Below, in pieces: positions 33,288-43,637 of a stretch of 64,000 nucleotides of DNA. The first letter of the stretch is position 1; every line of letters starts with the position of its first letter. This stretch comes from an uncultured Pelagibacteraceae bacterium (lineage in GTDB: Bacteria; Pseudomonadota; Alphaproteobacteria; Pelagibacterales; Pelagibacteraceae). A model generated the notes under the pieces. That model was not told the DNA's origin and searched no databases. It saw only the letters and a list, made by a program, of their open reading frames with translations. The stretch lies in NCBI GenBank assembly GCA_902611465.1, contig CACLZS010000003.1, positions 28,835 to 92,834 on the forward strand. The letters are read 5' to 3'. The position numbers and the translations under genes were made by a program.

Positions 33288-33963
33288 AACCGCTCTTATA
33301 CTCTGCGCTGGATTTGGGAAGAGAGTACAACCGATTACAGATAGTTTGCCCAAGCCATTAATAGTTTATAAAAATGAAACTTTATTAGAAAATACAATTA
33401 ATTTTCTTGTTAAGATAAAAATTAAAAAAATCAAAATTAATGTTTTTTATTTAAAAGAAAAGATAATTGATTTTATTAACAGTAAAAATTTTCCAATAAA
33501 TATTGAAATTGTAGATGATGGTGAGACAATCTTAGGAACAGGAGGTGGTACTTTAAGTCTAATTAAAAAATCTTATGAGGATGATGTTTTAGTAATCAAT
33601 CCAGATACGATTTGGAATGACAGTTACGTCAAATCAATTTTCGAAATGGAGAAAATGTACTTTGAAAAAAAAATAAAAAATATTTTATTAATTGTAAATA
33701 ACTTGACATGTTTCGATAAAAGATTTAATGGAGATTTTGAGATTAAAAACAATATCCTTCTAAAAGAAAAAATAAATAATTTTAAATATACTGGATGTCA
33801 GATATTCAACAAGGAATTAATATCACACAAACAATTAAATTATTTTCCAATATCTGAAATATGGGATGAACTTTTAAGAGAAAGCAAACTTTATGGTTAT
33901 GAGCATAAAGGTGAATTTAAGCATTTAACTGATTTTGAAATATACGAAAAATTATTTATTTAG
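33277..33963 (+). CDS. Sugar nucleotidyltransferase, MurU-like; likely start ATG at 33277
   Basis: MKIKTALILCAGFGKRVQPITDSLPKPLI; GTGGGTLSL. Confidence 0.85.
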   Translation: MKIKTALILCAGFGKRVQPITDSLPKPLIVYKNETLLENTINFLVKIKIKKIKINVFYLKEKIIDFINSKNFPINIEIVDDGETILGTGGGTLSLIKKSYEDDVLVINPDTIWNDSYVKSIFEMEKMYFEKKIKNILLIVNNLTCFDKRFNGDFEIKNNILLKEKINNFKYTGCQIFNKELISHKQLNYFPISEIWDELLRESKLYGYEHKGEFKHLTDFEIYEKLFI

Positions 33964-34670
33964 AAAACTAAAAGATCTTTTGCTCTATCTTTATCTAAAT
34001 ACCTTGCATTCTTAATCTTTCCTTTTTCAAATATAATCAATAGAGGATTGCCAGTTGGTATTTCCAAACTCGAAATATTTTCATTATCTAAATTAAATAT
34101 ATATTTACATAATGATCTTATTGAATTTCCATGAGCCGATACAATAATATTTTTATCTAATTTAGGTTCAATATTTTTTTTGTAAAAAGGTATCACTCTT
34201 TCATAAGTATTTTTTAATGACTCTGTATCTGGAATTTTATCTTTTGGAACATTTTTATATATATTAATATTTAATGGATGATATGGGCTAGTTTTTTTTA
34301 GTGGCTCAGGCGGGTTATTCCAGGATCTTCTAAAAGTATGAATTTTTTCTTCTCCATAAAGTTTCCTCATTTCATCTTTATTTAAACCTGTTAACGCTCC
34401 ATAGTGCCTCTCATTTAGCTCCCAAGCATTAACAACATTTTGATCTTTAATTCTCATAGTATTGAGAATTAAATTTAGTGTTTCGATCGATCTAGTCTGT
34501 AATGATGTATAAAAATAAGATAATTCAAGGTTTAATTCCTTTATTAATTCTCCAGCCTTACAAGCTTCAAGTTTGCCCTTGGCAGCTAAACCTACATCTA
34601 CCCAGCCAGTAAAACGGTTTTCTAGGTTCCATTCGCTTTGTCCGTGTCTAACAAGTATTAAATTATTCAT
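33960..34670 (-). CDS. gpmA: 2,3-bisphosphoglycerate-dependent phosphoglycerate mutase
   Basis: LILVRHGQSEWNLENRFTGWVDVGL, NERHYGALTGLNK, SAHGNSIRSL. Confidence 0.95.
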   Translation of the reverse strand: MNNLILVRHGQSEWNLENRFTGWVDVGLAAKGKLEACKAGELIKELNLELSYFYTSLQTRSIETLNLILNTMRIKDQNVVNAWELNERHYGALTGLNKDEMRKLYGEEKIHTFRRSWNNPPEPLKKTSPYHPLNINIYKNVPKDKIPDTESLKNTYERVIPFYKKNIEPKLDKNIIVSAHGNSIRSLCKYIFNLDNENISSLEIPTGNPLLIIFEKGKIKNARYLDKDRAKDLLVF

Positions 34671-34734
34671 AAATTTAACACAAATATAAATTAAATTAGA
34701 TTGACATAAAGCTAAATCTTTTTAATTTATTACA

Positions 34735-35043
34735 ATGAGTTCATTTGAAGATAGAAAAAAAAGTTTCGAAAAGAAATTTGCTCACGATCAAGAGCTTCAA
34801 TTCAAAGTTAGTGCTAGAAGGAATAAATATTTAGGTGAATGGGTATCTCAAATATTAAGTTATAATCCAGATCAAGAAAAAGAGTACATTCAATCAGTAA
34901 TAAAAGCAGATTTTGCTGAAGCAGGAGATCAAGACGTTTTTCGAAAAATTAAAGAGGATTTGAAAGAAAAAAACGTATCAGATGAAGATCTTCGAAAAAA
35001 AATGGACGAATTAAATGAAAAAGCAAAAACTGATTTTAATTAG
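34735..35043 (+). CDS. DUF1476-family protein (ATPase inhibitor zeta-like)
   Basis: MSSFEDRKKSFEKKFAHDQELQFKVSARRNKYLGEWVS is the conserved alphaproteobacterial DUF1476/zeta pattern. Confidence 0.88.
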   Translation: MSSFEDRKKSFEKKFAHDQELQFKVSARRNKYLGEWVSQILSYNPDQEKEYIQSVIKADFAEAGDQDVFRKIKEDLKEKNVSDEDLRKKMDELNEKAKTDFN

Positions 35044-35530
35044 TTTTTTTTTCTTCTTATTTAACATTAATCCCTTATTGTCTTCAGAACAAAATTATTT
35101 GTTAATCTCAGGCAAACCAAAAATTACAGATGGTGATACAATTAAGATTAATAATAAAAAAATTCGTTTTAGTGGAATTGATGCTCCAGAAAGTCTTTTT
35201 TTTGGAAAAAAACAATCATGTATCTTGAATAATGTTGAAATTCTATGTGGGAAGTTATCTAAAGATAAACTCATTGAAAAAATTGGAAATCAGATTGTTA
35301 ATTGTAAAATAGAAAAAAACAAAGATCAATATAGCAGGTTAATAGGAGAATGTTTTATAAATAAAGAAAGCCTATCAGTTTTTATGGTTAAGAATGGTTA
35401 TGCATTTGATTATCCTAAATATTCAAACGGAAAATTTCGAAAATATCAGATTTATGCAGAAAAACTTTCCTTGGGTTTATGGCAAATGCAATTCGAATAT
35501 CCTTGGATATGGAGAAAAAAAAATAGATAA
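35015..35530 (+). CDS. Thermonuclease (SNase)-like secreted nuclease
   Basis: Signal-peptide-like N-term; ITDGDTIKINNKKIRFSGIDAPES, KDQYSRLIGECF, NGYAFDYPKYS. Confidence 0.88.
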   Translation: MKKQKLILISFFFFLFNINPLLSSEQNYLLISGKPKITDGDTIKINNKKIRFSGIDAPESLFFGKKQSCILNNVEILCGKLSKDKLIEKIGNQIVNCKIEKNKDQYSRLIGECFINKESLSVFMVKNGYAFDYPKYSNGKFRKYQIYAEKLSLGLWQMQFEYPWIWRKKNR

Positions 35531-35538
35531 TAAAAAAA

Positions 35539-36138
35539 ATGATTCGAAACAAAAATATTTATTTAATTTTAATTCTTATCTTAGTTTCTGCTTGCTCTTC
35601 AATTCCTAAAAATACTGCTGATGGCTGTTCAATTTTTTCAGAAAGATATCTTTGGTATAAGCATGCCAAAAAAACTGAACAAAAATGGGGTACTCCTATT
35701 AATTTACAACTTGCTATAATTAAAATGGAGTCTGATTTTGATTGGTTGGCAAAACCACCTAGACAAAAATTATTTAAGGTTATTCCATATAAAAGACCAT
35801 CAAGTTCTTTTGGTTATTCTCAAGCAATTAGAGGAACCTGGAAGCAATACAAAGAGGAAACAGGAAACAAGTATGCTACTAGGACAAGATTTAAAGATAG
35901 TGTAGATTTTATTGGTTGGTATACAAACAAAACAGAAAAGATCCTAAAAATACCAAAAAATGATGCTTTTAAACAATATGTTGCTTATCATGAGGGCTGG
36001 GGAAATTACAAAAATTATAAAAAGAATCAAAAAATTATTCTTTTAGCAAAAAAAGTTGAAAACCAATCTAAGAAATACAAGGCACAACTTAATAATTGTC
36101 AAAAATCACTTACTACTAAAAAATATATTATATTTTAG
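35539..36138 (+). CDS. Lipoprotein with lytic transglycosylase-like (SLT) domain
   Basis: Lipobox VSACSS; INLQLAIIKMESDFDWLAKPPR, SFGYSQAIRGTWKQY. Confidence 0.78.
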   Translation: MIRNKNIYLILILILVSACSSIPKNTADGCSIFSERYLWYKHAKKTEQKWGTPINLQLAIIKMESDFDWLAKPPRQKLFKVIPYKRPSSSFGYSQAIRGTWKQYKEETGNKYATRTRFKDSVDFIGWYTNKTEKILKIPKNDAFKQYVAYHEGWGNYKNYKKNQKIILLAKKVENQSKKYKAQLNNCQKSLTTKKYIIF

Positions 36139-39100
36139 TTTAATTGTTTTTTAAGCTCTATATCAACTGCATCAATTCTCTTCGTATTTTTCGCCAAAGT
36201 TAAATACATCGTTGGAGTTACATATAAAGTGAAGAAAGTAGAAATTATCATGCCACCAAGTATAGTTGCACCTACAGCAAGTCGGGAACCTTCTCCAGCA
36301 CCTGGTCCAATATTTCCAATAACCAAAGGTAACATCGCAATCATTGTGCTAAGAGATGTCATTATGATTGGTCTAAATCTTAAACTGCAGGCTTCTTTTA
36401 CAGCCTTTTCAATTTCTTTACCTTTAGTCCTCAATTGATTTGCGTAATCAACGATAAGAATACTATTTTTTGTTGAAATACCAATAAGTATTACCAAGGC
36501 TATTTGTGAAAATATATTTATTGATGAATTCAAGAATAGAATAAATATTAATCCTCCAAATACTGCAAGTGGAACAGTTAAAATAATTATAAATGGGTGT
36601 ATAAACGAATTAAAAGTAGCTGACATAACAAGATAAGCAGTCAACAATGCTAAAGCAAATATGATATAAAGTTCATTACTTGTTTCCTTTAATTCTTCAG
36701 ATTTTCCTTTCCAAGTAATTTGTTTTTCTGGAGCAACTTTAGTCATTGTTTCTTCTAAATATTTAATTGCTTCAGCTAAAGTATAACCTTCACTTATATT
36801 AGCCGATATTGTTACGGCACGTTGTCTGTTATATCTTGATAACTTACTTGCCGTTCCTTTTTCATTAAACTCAACAAGATTAGAGAGGGAAACTAAATTA
36901 CCTGTTTTTTCTGATCGAACGAATATTTTACTTAAACTTTCCTTATTTTTTCTATCTTCTAAATATTGTTGTAAAATAATTGGATATTCTTTTCCAAGTT
37001 TATTAAATTTTGTGACCGTCTTACCCCCATACAAAGTTTCTAAAGTTTGACCAATTGCTTCAGTTGATATTCCTAAGTCTTTTGCTTTATTTTTGTTAAT
37101 TTTTATATTCACTTCAGGTTTATTTCTCGTGTAGTCAGATTCAAGTCTTGATAAATTTCTGTTCTTTCTTAACATTCTAATAACCTGAGACTGTATTTGT
37201 TCTAACTCTTCGTATGTATTTCCATAAATAACCATTTGAACCGGCTTATTGTAACTTGAAACTCTTATTGACTGAGGAGAAATTGGAAATGCTAGTGTTT
37301 GAGGTACTGTAACTATTTTTCCAATTGCTTGTCTCATTATTGTTTGAGAATTTTGTTTTCTATTTTTCCAATTGTCCAAAAGTGAGATTATTAAGAAGCT
37401 ATTTTCAGAGCCAAAACCTGGAACTATCATTAAAAATCTATTGTATGGACTATTATCGCCATCAAGCAGTGGAATAAGTCTTTTTTCCACATCCTCAGCT
37501 CTTTTTTGAGTATACTGGAATGAACTTCCTTCATCAGTAAATCCTATAACTAAGTAAACTCCACGATCTTCTAATGGTAACAATTCTTTTTTTGTATAGT
37601 TATACAAAGCCCCAGAGGCAACTATGATAAAAATTATGAATGTTATTATTGTTTTCTTCTTGTTCATCCAAAATCCTAATGTCTCAGTGTAAAATTTTAA
37701 AAAGCCTTGAAAAAATTTATCAAAACGTCTTGTTAAGAAATTAGACTTTTTCTTTTTATCAAGAAATTTACTACCTAGCATTGGCGAAAGTGTTAGAGCA
37801 ACAAATGATGACACTACTATTGCAAATGATAGTGCTATTGCAGTCTCTTTAAATAAAGTTCCAGCAATACCTTCAATGAAAATTAAAGGCAAAAATACTG
37901 CAACCAAAATAAGAGTTGTTGCAATAATTGCAAATGTAATTTGTTTTGAGCCTTTATATGCTGCTACCAGTGGTGTCTCACCATTTTCAATTCTTCTATA
38001 TATTGCATCAGTCATAATGACTGAATCATCAGTAATAATTCCAATTGCTAATATAAAACTTAGTAAGACAAATATATTAATAGATAAATCAAATATATAT
38101 AAACCTAAGAATGTAGCAATTAGACTTACAGGTAAAGCTATTGCAGGAACAATAACTGCTTTTAAATTTCCTAAAAATAAATAAATTATTATTACAACAA
38201 GTATAAAGGCTATAGCTAAAGTTTTATAAACTTCATTTATTGCTTCGCCAATATAAGTAGCTCTATTAAAAGCTATTTCCAAATTTAAGTCGCCAGGTAA
38301 AGTTTTTCTAATTTCATTGATTTTCTTTTCAACATCTTTTGATAATTCAACAGTTGAAGCTCCACTTCTTGCATAAATTCCTATACCCATGGTTTTTAAA
38401 TTTAATGCTCCTTTACTTTGAGCTCTAAATAAAACTTTCTCTGTGACAGGACCTAATTCTAAATTTGCAATATCAGATAATCTTACTATATTATCTTTAG
38501 CTTTCTTAATTGGCAGTTCCTTAAGTTTTTCTAAATCATTATATGATTTATCGATATTGATCGTTAAATCTATATTTTCAGCCTCAAGTGTACCCGCTGG
38601 TAATCGAACATTTTCGTTTCTTAAAGATCTTTCTACTTCTTGAATAGTTAAATTATTTGCAGCTAATTTGATTGGATCTATCCATACTCTAATACTCTGC
38701 TCCCTAAGGCCACCCGTTCTTATTCGACCAACATTTTTAATGCTAGAAAATTGATCAACTAAATATCGTTCTGCATAGTCTCCGAGCTCAAGATCACTCC
38801 AAGTTTCTGAAGATAAGGCAAGCCACATTGTGGTTGTAAAACCTGCAGATTGCTTAAGTATTCTTGGGGCCTCAGACTCGGCTGGCAGCCTTCCAACAAT
38901 TCTTGCAACTCTCTCTCTTACATCATTTGCGGCATTATCAAGGTCTATATCTGTATCAAATTCGATATTTATAGTACTTTTCCCATTCTCTGATTTAGCG
39001 TCTATGTTTTTTATTCCCTCTGCTCCACCTATAACTTCTTCAATTACCTGTGTCACTTCTTCATCAACAATTGGAGCTGACGCTGATGCATATTCTACCT

Positions 39101-39245
39101 GGACTTGAACCACAGGTGGTTGTAAACCAGTTGGTAGTTCTCTAACTGGTAATTTTGAAAAAACAAAAGTTCCAAAGACTACTAATATTAAGGATAATAC
39201 CCATGACAATGCTGGTCTTCTAATACTAACATCAGTTAAATACAT
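36135..39245 (-). CDS. RND efflux transporter, inner-membrane component (AcrB/MexF-like)
   Basis: 1036 aa; DVSIRRPALSWVLSLILVVFG, ILAIGIITDDSVIMTDAIYRRIE, RLRPIIMTSLSTMI-like. Confidence 0.95.
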   Translation of the reverse strand: MYLTDVSIRRPALSWVLSLILVVFGTFVFSKLPVRELPTGLQPPVVQVQVEYASASAPIVDEEVTQVIEEVIGGAEGIKNIDAKSENGKSTINIEFDTDIDLDNAANDVRERVARIVGRLPAESEAPRILKQSAGFTTTMWLALSSETWSDLELGDYAERYLVDQFSSIKNVGRIRTGGLREQSIRVWIDPIKLAANNLTIQEVERSLRNENVRLPAGTLEAENIDLTINIDKSYNDLEKLKELPIKKAKDNIVRLSDIANLELGPVTEKVLFRAQSKGALNLKTMGIGIYARSGASTVELSKDVEKKINEIRKTLPGDLNLEIAFNRATYIGEAINEVYKTLAIAFILVVIIIYLFLGNLKAVIVPAIALPVSLIATFLGLYIFDLSINIFVLLSFILAIGIITDDSVIMTDAIYRRIENGETPLVAAYKGSKQITFAIIATTLILVAVFLPLIFIEGIAGTLFKETAIALSFAIVVSSFVALTLSPMLGSKFLDKKKKSNFLTRRFDKFFQGFLKFYTETLGFWMNKKKTIITFIIFIIVASGALYNYTKKELLPLEDRGVYLVIGFTDEGSSFQYTQKRAEDVEKRLIPLLDGDNSPYNRFLMIVPGFGSENSFLIISLLDNWKNRKQNSQTIMRQAIGKIVTVPQTLAFPISPQSIRVSSYNKPVQMVIYGNTYEELEQIQSQVIRMLRKNRNLSRLESDYTRNKPEVNIKINKNKAKDLGISTEAIGQTLETLYGGKTVTKFNKLGKEYPIILQQYLEDRKNKESLSKIFVRSEKTGNLVSLSNLVEFNEKGTASKLSRYNRQRAVTISANISEGYTLAEAIKYLEETMTKVAPEKQITWKGKSEELKETSNELYIIFALALLTAYLVMSATFNSFIHPFIIILTVPLAVFGGLIFILFLNSSINIFSQIALVILIGISTKNSILIVDYANQLRTKGKEIEKAVKEACSLRFRPIIMTSLSTMIAMLPLVIGNIGPGAGEGSRLAVGATILGGMIISTFFTLYVTPTMYLTLAKNTKRIDAVDIELKKQLN

Positions 39246-39249
39246 TTAA

Positions 39250-40170
39250 TTATTTACTTTTATTTTCTTTTTTACCCCAACTAGACTCACTTTTTTTTTC
39301 ACCATCTTTAATGGGTTTAATTTTTCCATTGGGTCTTACTTTTTTCAATCCTTCAGCAACAACTATATCGCCCTCATTTAAACCTGACTCCACTTCTAGA
39401 TATCCTTTGTTTCTGTTACCAACTTTAACTTCAACTCTTTTTGTTATATTCTCTTTATCTACTTTATAAATATAAACTTTGTTACCTTCTAAGATTACAC
39501 TTGTATCTGGAATTCCTAAAGAAACTCTTTCATCATATTTTATTGTGACTTCCATTAAAGCACCAGGCAAAATCTCTGAATTTGAATTTTGCATTTTAAC
39601 TCTAAGTCTTAAAGATCTATTGCTAACATCAATTTTGCTAGCCAAAGAGTCTACTATTCCGTTATAAGTTTTATCCTTATTGCCAGAAAATTTTACATCA
39701 ACTCCAAGTCCTTTCTTTACAAACGGTGCGAATACCTCTGGAACATCAACATCAATAAATAAAGAAGATGCGTCCTCAATATCAATTACAACAGAACTTT
39801 CCGAAACATTAATATCGTCAGAAAAGTTTCTTTTACCAATTACTCCATCGAAGGGTGCTACTATAGTTCTATTTTTTAATTTTGCGATAACATCACCAGA
39901 CTTAACCTTGGTATTATATTTGATTTCTTCTAGAATTTCGTATTTTTCAATATTGTATGACTGTGTTTTAATTGGAACCGCCGTTCCAAAGGTTTCAATA
40001 ATATTTTGAAACTTTCTTTCCTCTACTGTTTTGACAATGATACCTGGTGGCGGTCTTTTACTAAATTTTTTTTTAAAATGGTTCCCAATCATTGTTCGAG
40101 CAATGATCACTCCTGCAATAATTAGAAAAAAAATTACTATTATTGATGTTATTTTAGTAGATCTCTTCAT
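39250..40170 (-). CDS. RND efflux periplasmic adaptor (HlyD/AcrA family)
   Basis: IVAPFDGVIGKRNFSDDINV, adaptor beta-barrel pattern; adjacent to the RND pump. Confidence 0.93.
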   Translation of the reverse strand: MKRSTKITSIIVIFFLIIAGVIIARTMIGNHFKKKFSKRPPPGIIVKTVEERKFQNIIETFGTAVPIKTQSYNIEKYEILEEIKYNTKVKSGDVIAKLKNRTIVAPFDGVIGKRNFSDDINVSESSVVIDIEDASSLFIDVDVPEVFAPFVKKGLGVDVKFSGNKDKTYNGIVDSLASKIDVSNRSLRLRVKMQNSNSEILPGALMEVTIKYDERVSLGIPDTSVILEGNKVYIYKVDKENITKRVEVKVGNRNKGYLEVESGLNEGDIVVAEGLKKVRPNGKIKPIKDGEKKSESSWGKKENKSK

Positions 40171-40172
40171 TT

Positions 40173-40988
40173 CTATATTCTTCCATATTCAGCCCATGAA
40201 CCATCATAAACTGTAGGAGAATATGTATTATTTACTAGGGAATATGCAAGACCTAAAACACATGCTGTTATACCAGATCCACATGAAAAAACAGTTTTAT
40301 CGTCATTTAAATCAATAATTTCGCTGAACTTTTTTGAGATTTCACTTACACCTTTAAAAGTGTTGTCTGAACTATTTATAATTTCTTTAAATGGAAGACA
40401 TACAGAGTTTGGAATAGATCCACTTTTCACATTCTTCCTGGGATCTGGAACACTTCCATTAAATCTTTCCTTACTTCTTGCGTCGATTATTGTAAAATTA
40501 TTTTGTTCAATGTTTTCATTTATTTCAAGAATACTTTTTACCAGATTTTTATTTTCTGTTGCTCTGTAGGTTGAGTTGTTTAAAATTGTCCTTTCACTTG
40601 TTGTTTTCCTATTTTCAATCATCCATTTTTTTAAACCACCATCTAAAACACTTACTAGGTGTTTATCATGACCAAAATAAATAAAATTGTACCAACCTCT
40701 ACATGAACTTAAAACATCAGAGTTATCATAAATTACAATTCTATCAGTATTTGATATGCCCATTGAAGATACTATCTCTTCCCATTTTTCTTTTGTAGGA
40801 AGCATGTGAGGTAAATCTGTATCTTGATCTGAATTTTTGTCTAAGTCAAAAAAAATTGCACCAGGAATATGATTTTTAGAGTACTCCTCTTTAGGATTTC
40901 TATCAATTCCTGGCATATGCCATGAGCAGTCAATTATTTTGATGTCACTTAAATTATTTTCTAACCAATCTGATGTAACAAGCGACAT
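40173..40988 (-). CDS. sseA: Thiosulfate/3-mercaptopyruvate sulfurtransferase, two rhodanese domains
   Basis: IPGAIFFDLDKNSDQDTDLPHMLP, TVFSCGSGITACVLGLA active-site loop. Confidence 0.93.
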   Translation of the reverse strand: MSLVTSDWLENNLSDIKIIDCSWHMPGIDRNPKEEYSKNHIPGAIFFDLDKNSDQDTDLPHMLPTKEKWEEIVSSMGISNTDRIVIYDNSDVLSSCRGWYNFIYFGHDKHLVSVLDGGLKKWMIENRKTTSERTILNNSTYRATENKNLVKSILEINENIEQNNFTIIDARSKERFNGSVPDPRKNVKSGSIPNSVCLPFKEIINSSDNTFKGVSEISKKFSEIIDLNDDKTVFSCGSGITACVLGLAYSLVNNTYSPTVYDGSWAEYGRI

Positions 40989-40989
40989 T

Positions 40990-41433
40990 CTATCTTTTTT
41001 CTAAATACTTCTGATGATACTCTTCCGCAGTGCAGTAATTTTTTAACTCAGATAGCTTAGTTACAACTTTTCCAGATAACTTCAAATTTTCTTCGTCTAT
41101 TACTTTTTGAGCAATATTTTTTTGTTCTTCATTAAGGTAGAAAATCTCACTTCTGTATTGTGTTCCAAAATCAGGACCTTGAGAGTTTAGAGTAGTTGGA
41201 TCATGAAATTCAAAAAATCTCTTAATTATTTGTTCGTATGTAATAACTTTAGGATCAAATTCTAATTTTACAGCTTCTGCATGATTAGTTGTTCCTGTAC
41301 AAACTTCTCTATAATTTGTATTAGGACTGTTTCCTCCACAATATCCAACCTCTGTTCTGTAGATACCATCTAATTGTGCATATTTTTTTTCTGGACCCCA
41401 GAAACATCCCAAAGCTAAAACTGCTATTTCCAT
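40990..41433 (-). CDS. msrA: Peptide-methionine (S)-S-oxide reductase
   Basis: LGCFWGPEKKYAQLDGIYRTEVGYCGG, CTGTTNHAEAV, TAEEYHQKYLEKR. Confidence 0.95.
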   Translation of the reverse strand: MEIAVLALGCFWGPEKKYAQLDGIYRTEVGYCGGNSPNTNYREVCTGTTNHAEAVKLEFDPKVITYEQIIKRFFEFHDPTTLNSQGPDFGTQYRSEIFYLNEEQKNIAQKVIDEENLKLSGKVVTKLSELKNYCTAEEYHQKYLEKR

Positions 41434-41467
41434 AGATTAATGTTATAATATTAATATAATCTAATCC

Positions 41468-42349
41468 ATGTTATCTAGAAATCAATTAGGCTTTTTGTAC
41501 ATGTTTCTGTCAGTGTGTGCATTTTCAATGATGGATGTGCTTGTTAAGTGGTCTGAAAATTATCCTGTTGGTGAAGTTCTTTTTTTTAGAGGAATCTGCG
41601 GATTAATACCTATTTTTTTTTTAATACCAAAAGAAAACTACACAAATTTTTATAAAACAGATCGACCTAAATTACATTTCTTAAGGTGTGCAGCAGGATT
41701 AATGGCAATAGTATCAGTATTTATTGCACTAAGAAATTTACCTTTGGCAACGGTAGTGGGAATCTCATTTGCTGCACCAATTTTTGCAACAATTTTATCC
41801 ATTTATTTTTTGTCAGAAAAAATTGGTAAATACCGCTGGTTAGCAGTTTTGATCGGTTTTATAGGTGTAATAATTATTACACAACCAGGTATTTCCACTT
41901 TAAATTTTTATTATATTTACCCAATAATTTTTTGTTTAGGAATGTCATATGTTGCAATTGCTATCAGACAGTTATCTACATCCGAACCAGTTTGGCTTAT
42001 TTCTTTTTATTTTTCAGTAGCGATATCTATTTTAGGTTTGTTTACAATTCCTTTTGGATGGGTAATGCCTACATTAATAGATTTTATTTTTTTGTGTATG
42101 ATTGGTTTGCTTGGAGGTATTGCTAATTTACTACTTGGACAATCTTACAAACTTTCAGAAGTTTCTTTAGTTACTCCACTTAAGTATTTAAGTTTAGTAT
42201 TTGCAATTATATTTGGTTATTTTATTTGGAATGAAATACCATCTTATAAAACTTTATTGGGTTCATTACTTGTAGTGTTATCTTCATTAATTATATTTAG
42301 AAGAGAAATCTATTTGAAAAAACCAAACTTAATTTTTAAAAATGAGTAA
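41468..42349 (+). CDS. EamA/DMT-family permease
   Basis: Ten-TM-like drug/metabolite transporter pattern (FFRGICGLIPIFFLIP; GGIANLLLGQSYKLSEVSLVTPLKYLSLVFAIIFGY). Confidence 0.9.
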   Translation: MLSRNQLGFLYMFLSVCAFSMMDVLVKWSENYPVGEVLFFRGICGLIPIFFLIPKENYTNFYKTDRPKLHFLRCAAGLMAIVSVFIALRNLPLATVVGISFAAPIFATILSIYFLSEKIGKYRWLAVLIGFIGVIIITQPGISTLNFYYIYPIIFCLGMSYVAIAIRQLSTSEPVWLISFYFSVAISILGLFTIPFGWVMPTLIDFIFLCMIGLLGGIANLLLGQSYKLSEVSLVTPLKYLSLVFAIIFGYFIWNEIPSYKTLLGSLLVVLSSLIIFRREIYLKKPNLIFKNE

Positions 42350-42965
42350 ACCTCCGATTTATTGGTCAAAGGCATTAAAGTTCCTTTCTAAAGACAAGAT
42401 AATGAAAAAACTTATTTCTAAATACAAAGACAAAACCTTAACTACAAGAAAAGATATTTTTTTGTCTCTATGTAAAAGTATAATAGGACAACAGATAAGT
42501 GTTGCTGCAGCAAATTCTGTATTTTTAAAGTTTAAAAAAGAATGTAGAGGAAAGATAAATCCAAAAATAGTTAATGCTATTACCTCGGCTCGTTTGAAAA
42601 AATGTGGATTAAGCAGACAAAAAGTTAGAGGAATTAAAGAGTTGGCAAAAAAATTTGTAAATAAAACATTTAATCCAAGAATTATAAAAAAAATGGATGA
42701 TGAGGAGGCAATTCTTTATTTATCTGAGTTAAGACAAATAGGTAGATGGTCTGCTGAGATGATATTGCTATTTACTTACAACAGATCAAACATATGGCCT
42801 GTGCAAGATATTGGTTTACTTAGAGCTATTTCAAACAATTATAAGAAAAGCTATTTACCACCCATGAGTTATGTAAATCGATTGAAAAAGAGGTTTTCTC
42901 CATATTGTTCCGTAGCTACTTGGTATTTATGGCGTTCTATAGACGATGAGCCTATACAATATTAA
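42342..42965 (+). CDS. DNA-3-methyladenine glycosylase II-like (HhH-GPD)
   Basis: SIIGQQISVAAANSVF, LRQIGRWSAEMILLFTYNRSNIWPVQDIGLLRAI. Confidence 0.88.
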   Translation: MSKPPIYWSKALKFLSKDKIMKKLISKYKDKTLTTRKDIFLSLCKSIIGQQISVAAANSVFLKFKKECRGKINPKIVNAITSARLKKCGLSRQKVRGIKELAKKFVNKTFNPRIIKKMDDEEAILYLSELRQIGRWSAEMILLFTYNRSNIWPVQDIGLLRAISNNYKKSYLPPMSYVNRLKKRFSPYCSVATWYLWRSIDDEPIQY

Positions 42966-43249
42966 GTGCCTTCAACTATCTGATGATGTCTTACAGCATG
43001 GCCTTTAATAACGTCTAGTGCTTCCTGATATTCGGGGGAGTCATAAAATTCTATTGCAGTGTTGTAATCTGGAAATTCAACTACAGTTGTTCGAGGAGAG
43101 TTTATTCCCTCATTTGTTCTATTTTTTCCACCTCTAATTATAAATATCCCTGAGTATTTATCTGCAGCAATCTTGGCTTTTAGTGCATATTCCTTTAGTT
43201 TTTCCTCACTATTAATTTTTTCCCACACACAAACTACGTAACCTTTCAT
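42962..43249 (-). CDS. DUF1330-family protein, copy 1
   Basis: GIFIIRGGKN...TTVVEFPDYNTAIEFYDSPEYQEAL is the DUF1330 pattern. Confidence 0.85.
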   Translation of the reverse strand: MKGYVVCVWEKINSEEKLKEYALKAKIAADKYSGIFIIRGGKNRTNEGINSPRTTVVEFPDYNTAIEFYDSPEYQEALDVIKGHAVRHHQIVEGT

Positions 43250-43291
43250 AATTTTCCTTTATTTATCATTATATAATCAATTTTTACTTTA

Positions 43292-43594
43292 TCAAATTTG
43301 TTCTTGTTCTACTCCTTCAACAATAAACATTATTCTCTTAGTTGTATCCTCTGCATGAGTCCAAGCAGATTTATATTCAGTTGACTCATGGCATGACATA
43401 GCATCATTGTAAGTCGGAAACTCCCATATTACAGTACGCACAACGTTTGGGCCACTATACGACTTTAATTTTCCACCTCTAACTACTGGTTTTCCGCCAT
43501 AACTTTTTATTATAGGAACAGCCTTTTCTCCATATTTTTTTAAGTTATCCTGGCTTGAGATTTCTAAGTATAGACTTATCCAATAAGTTTTCAT
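43292..43594 (-). CDS. DUF1330-family protein, copy 2
   Basis: GGKPVVRGGKL...RTVIWEFPTYNDAMSCHESTEYKSAW; tandem paralog of the adjacent gene. Confidence 0.83.
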   Translation of the reverse strand: MKTYWISLYLEISSQDNLKKYGEKAVPIIKSYGGKPVVRGGKLKSYSGPNVVRTVIWEFPTYNDAMSCHESTEYKSAWTHAEDTTKRIMFIVEGVEQEQI

Positions 43595-43637
43595 ATTTAT
43601 CCTTTTTTAATATTTTTATTTATGATACCAAATTTTT

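Noticed and set aside
36229-39108. Plus-strand ORFs opposite the RND pump gene (36229..36438, 37876..38184, 38443..38643, 38830..39108)
   Set aside because: Antisense shadows of a strongly conserved 1036-aa RND transporter; no recognisable family or start context.
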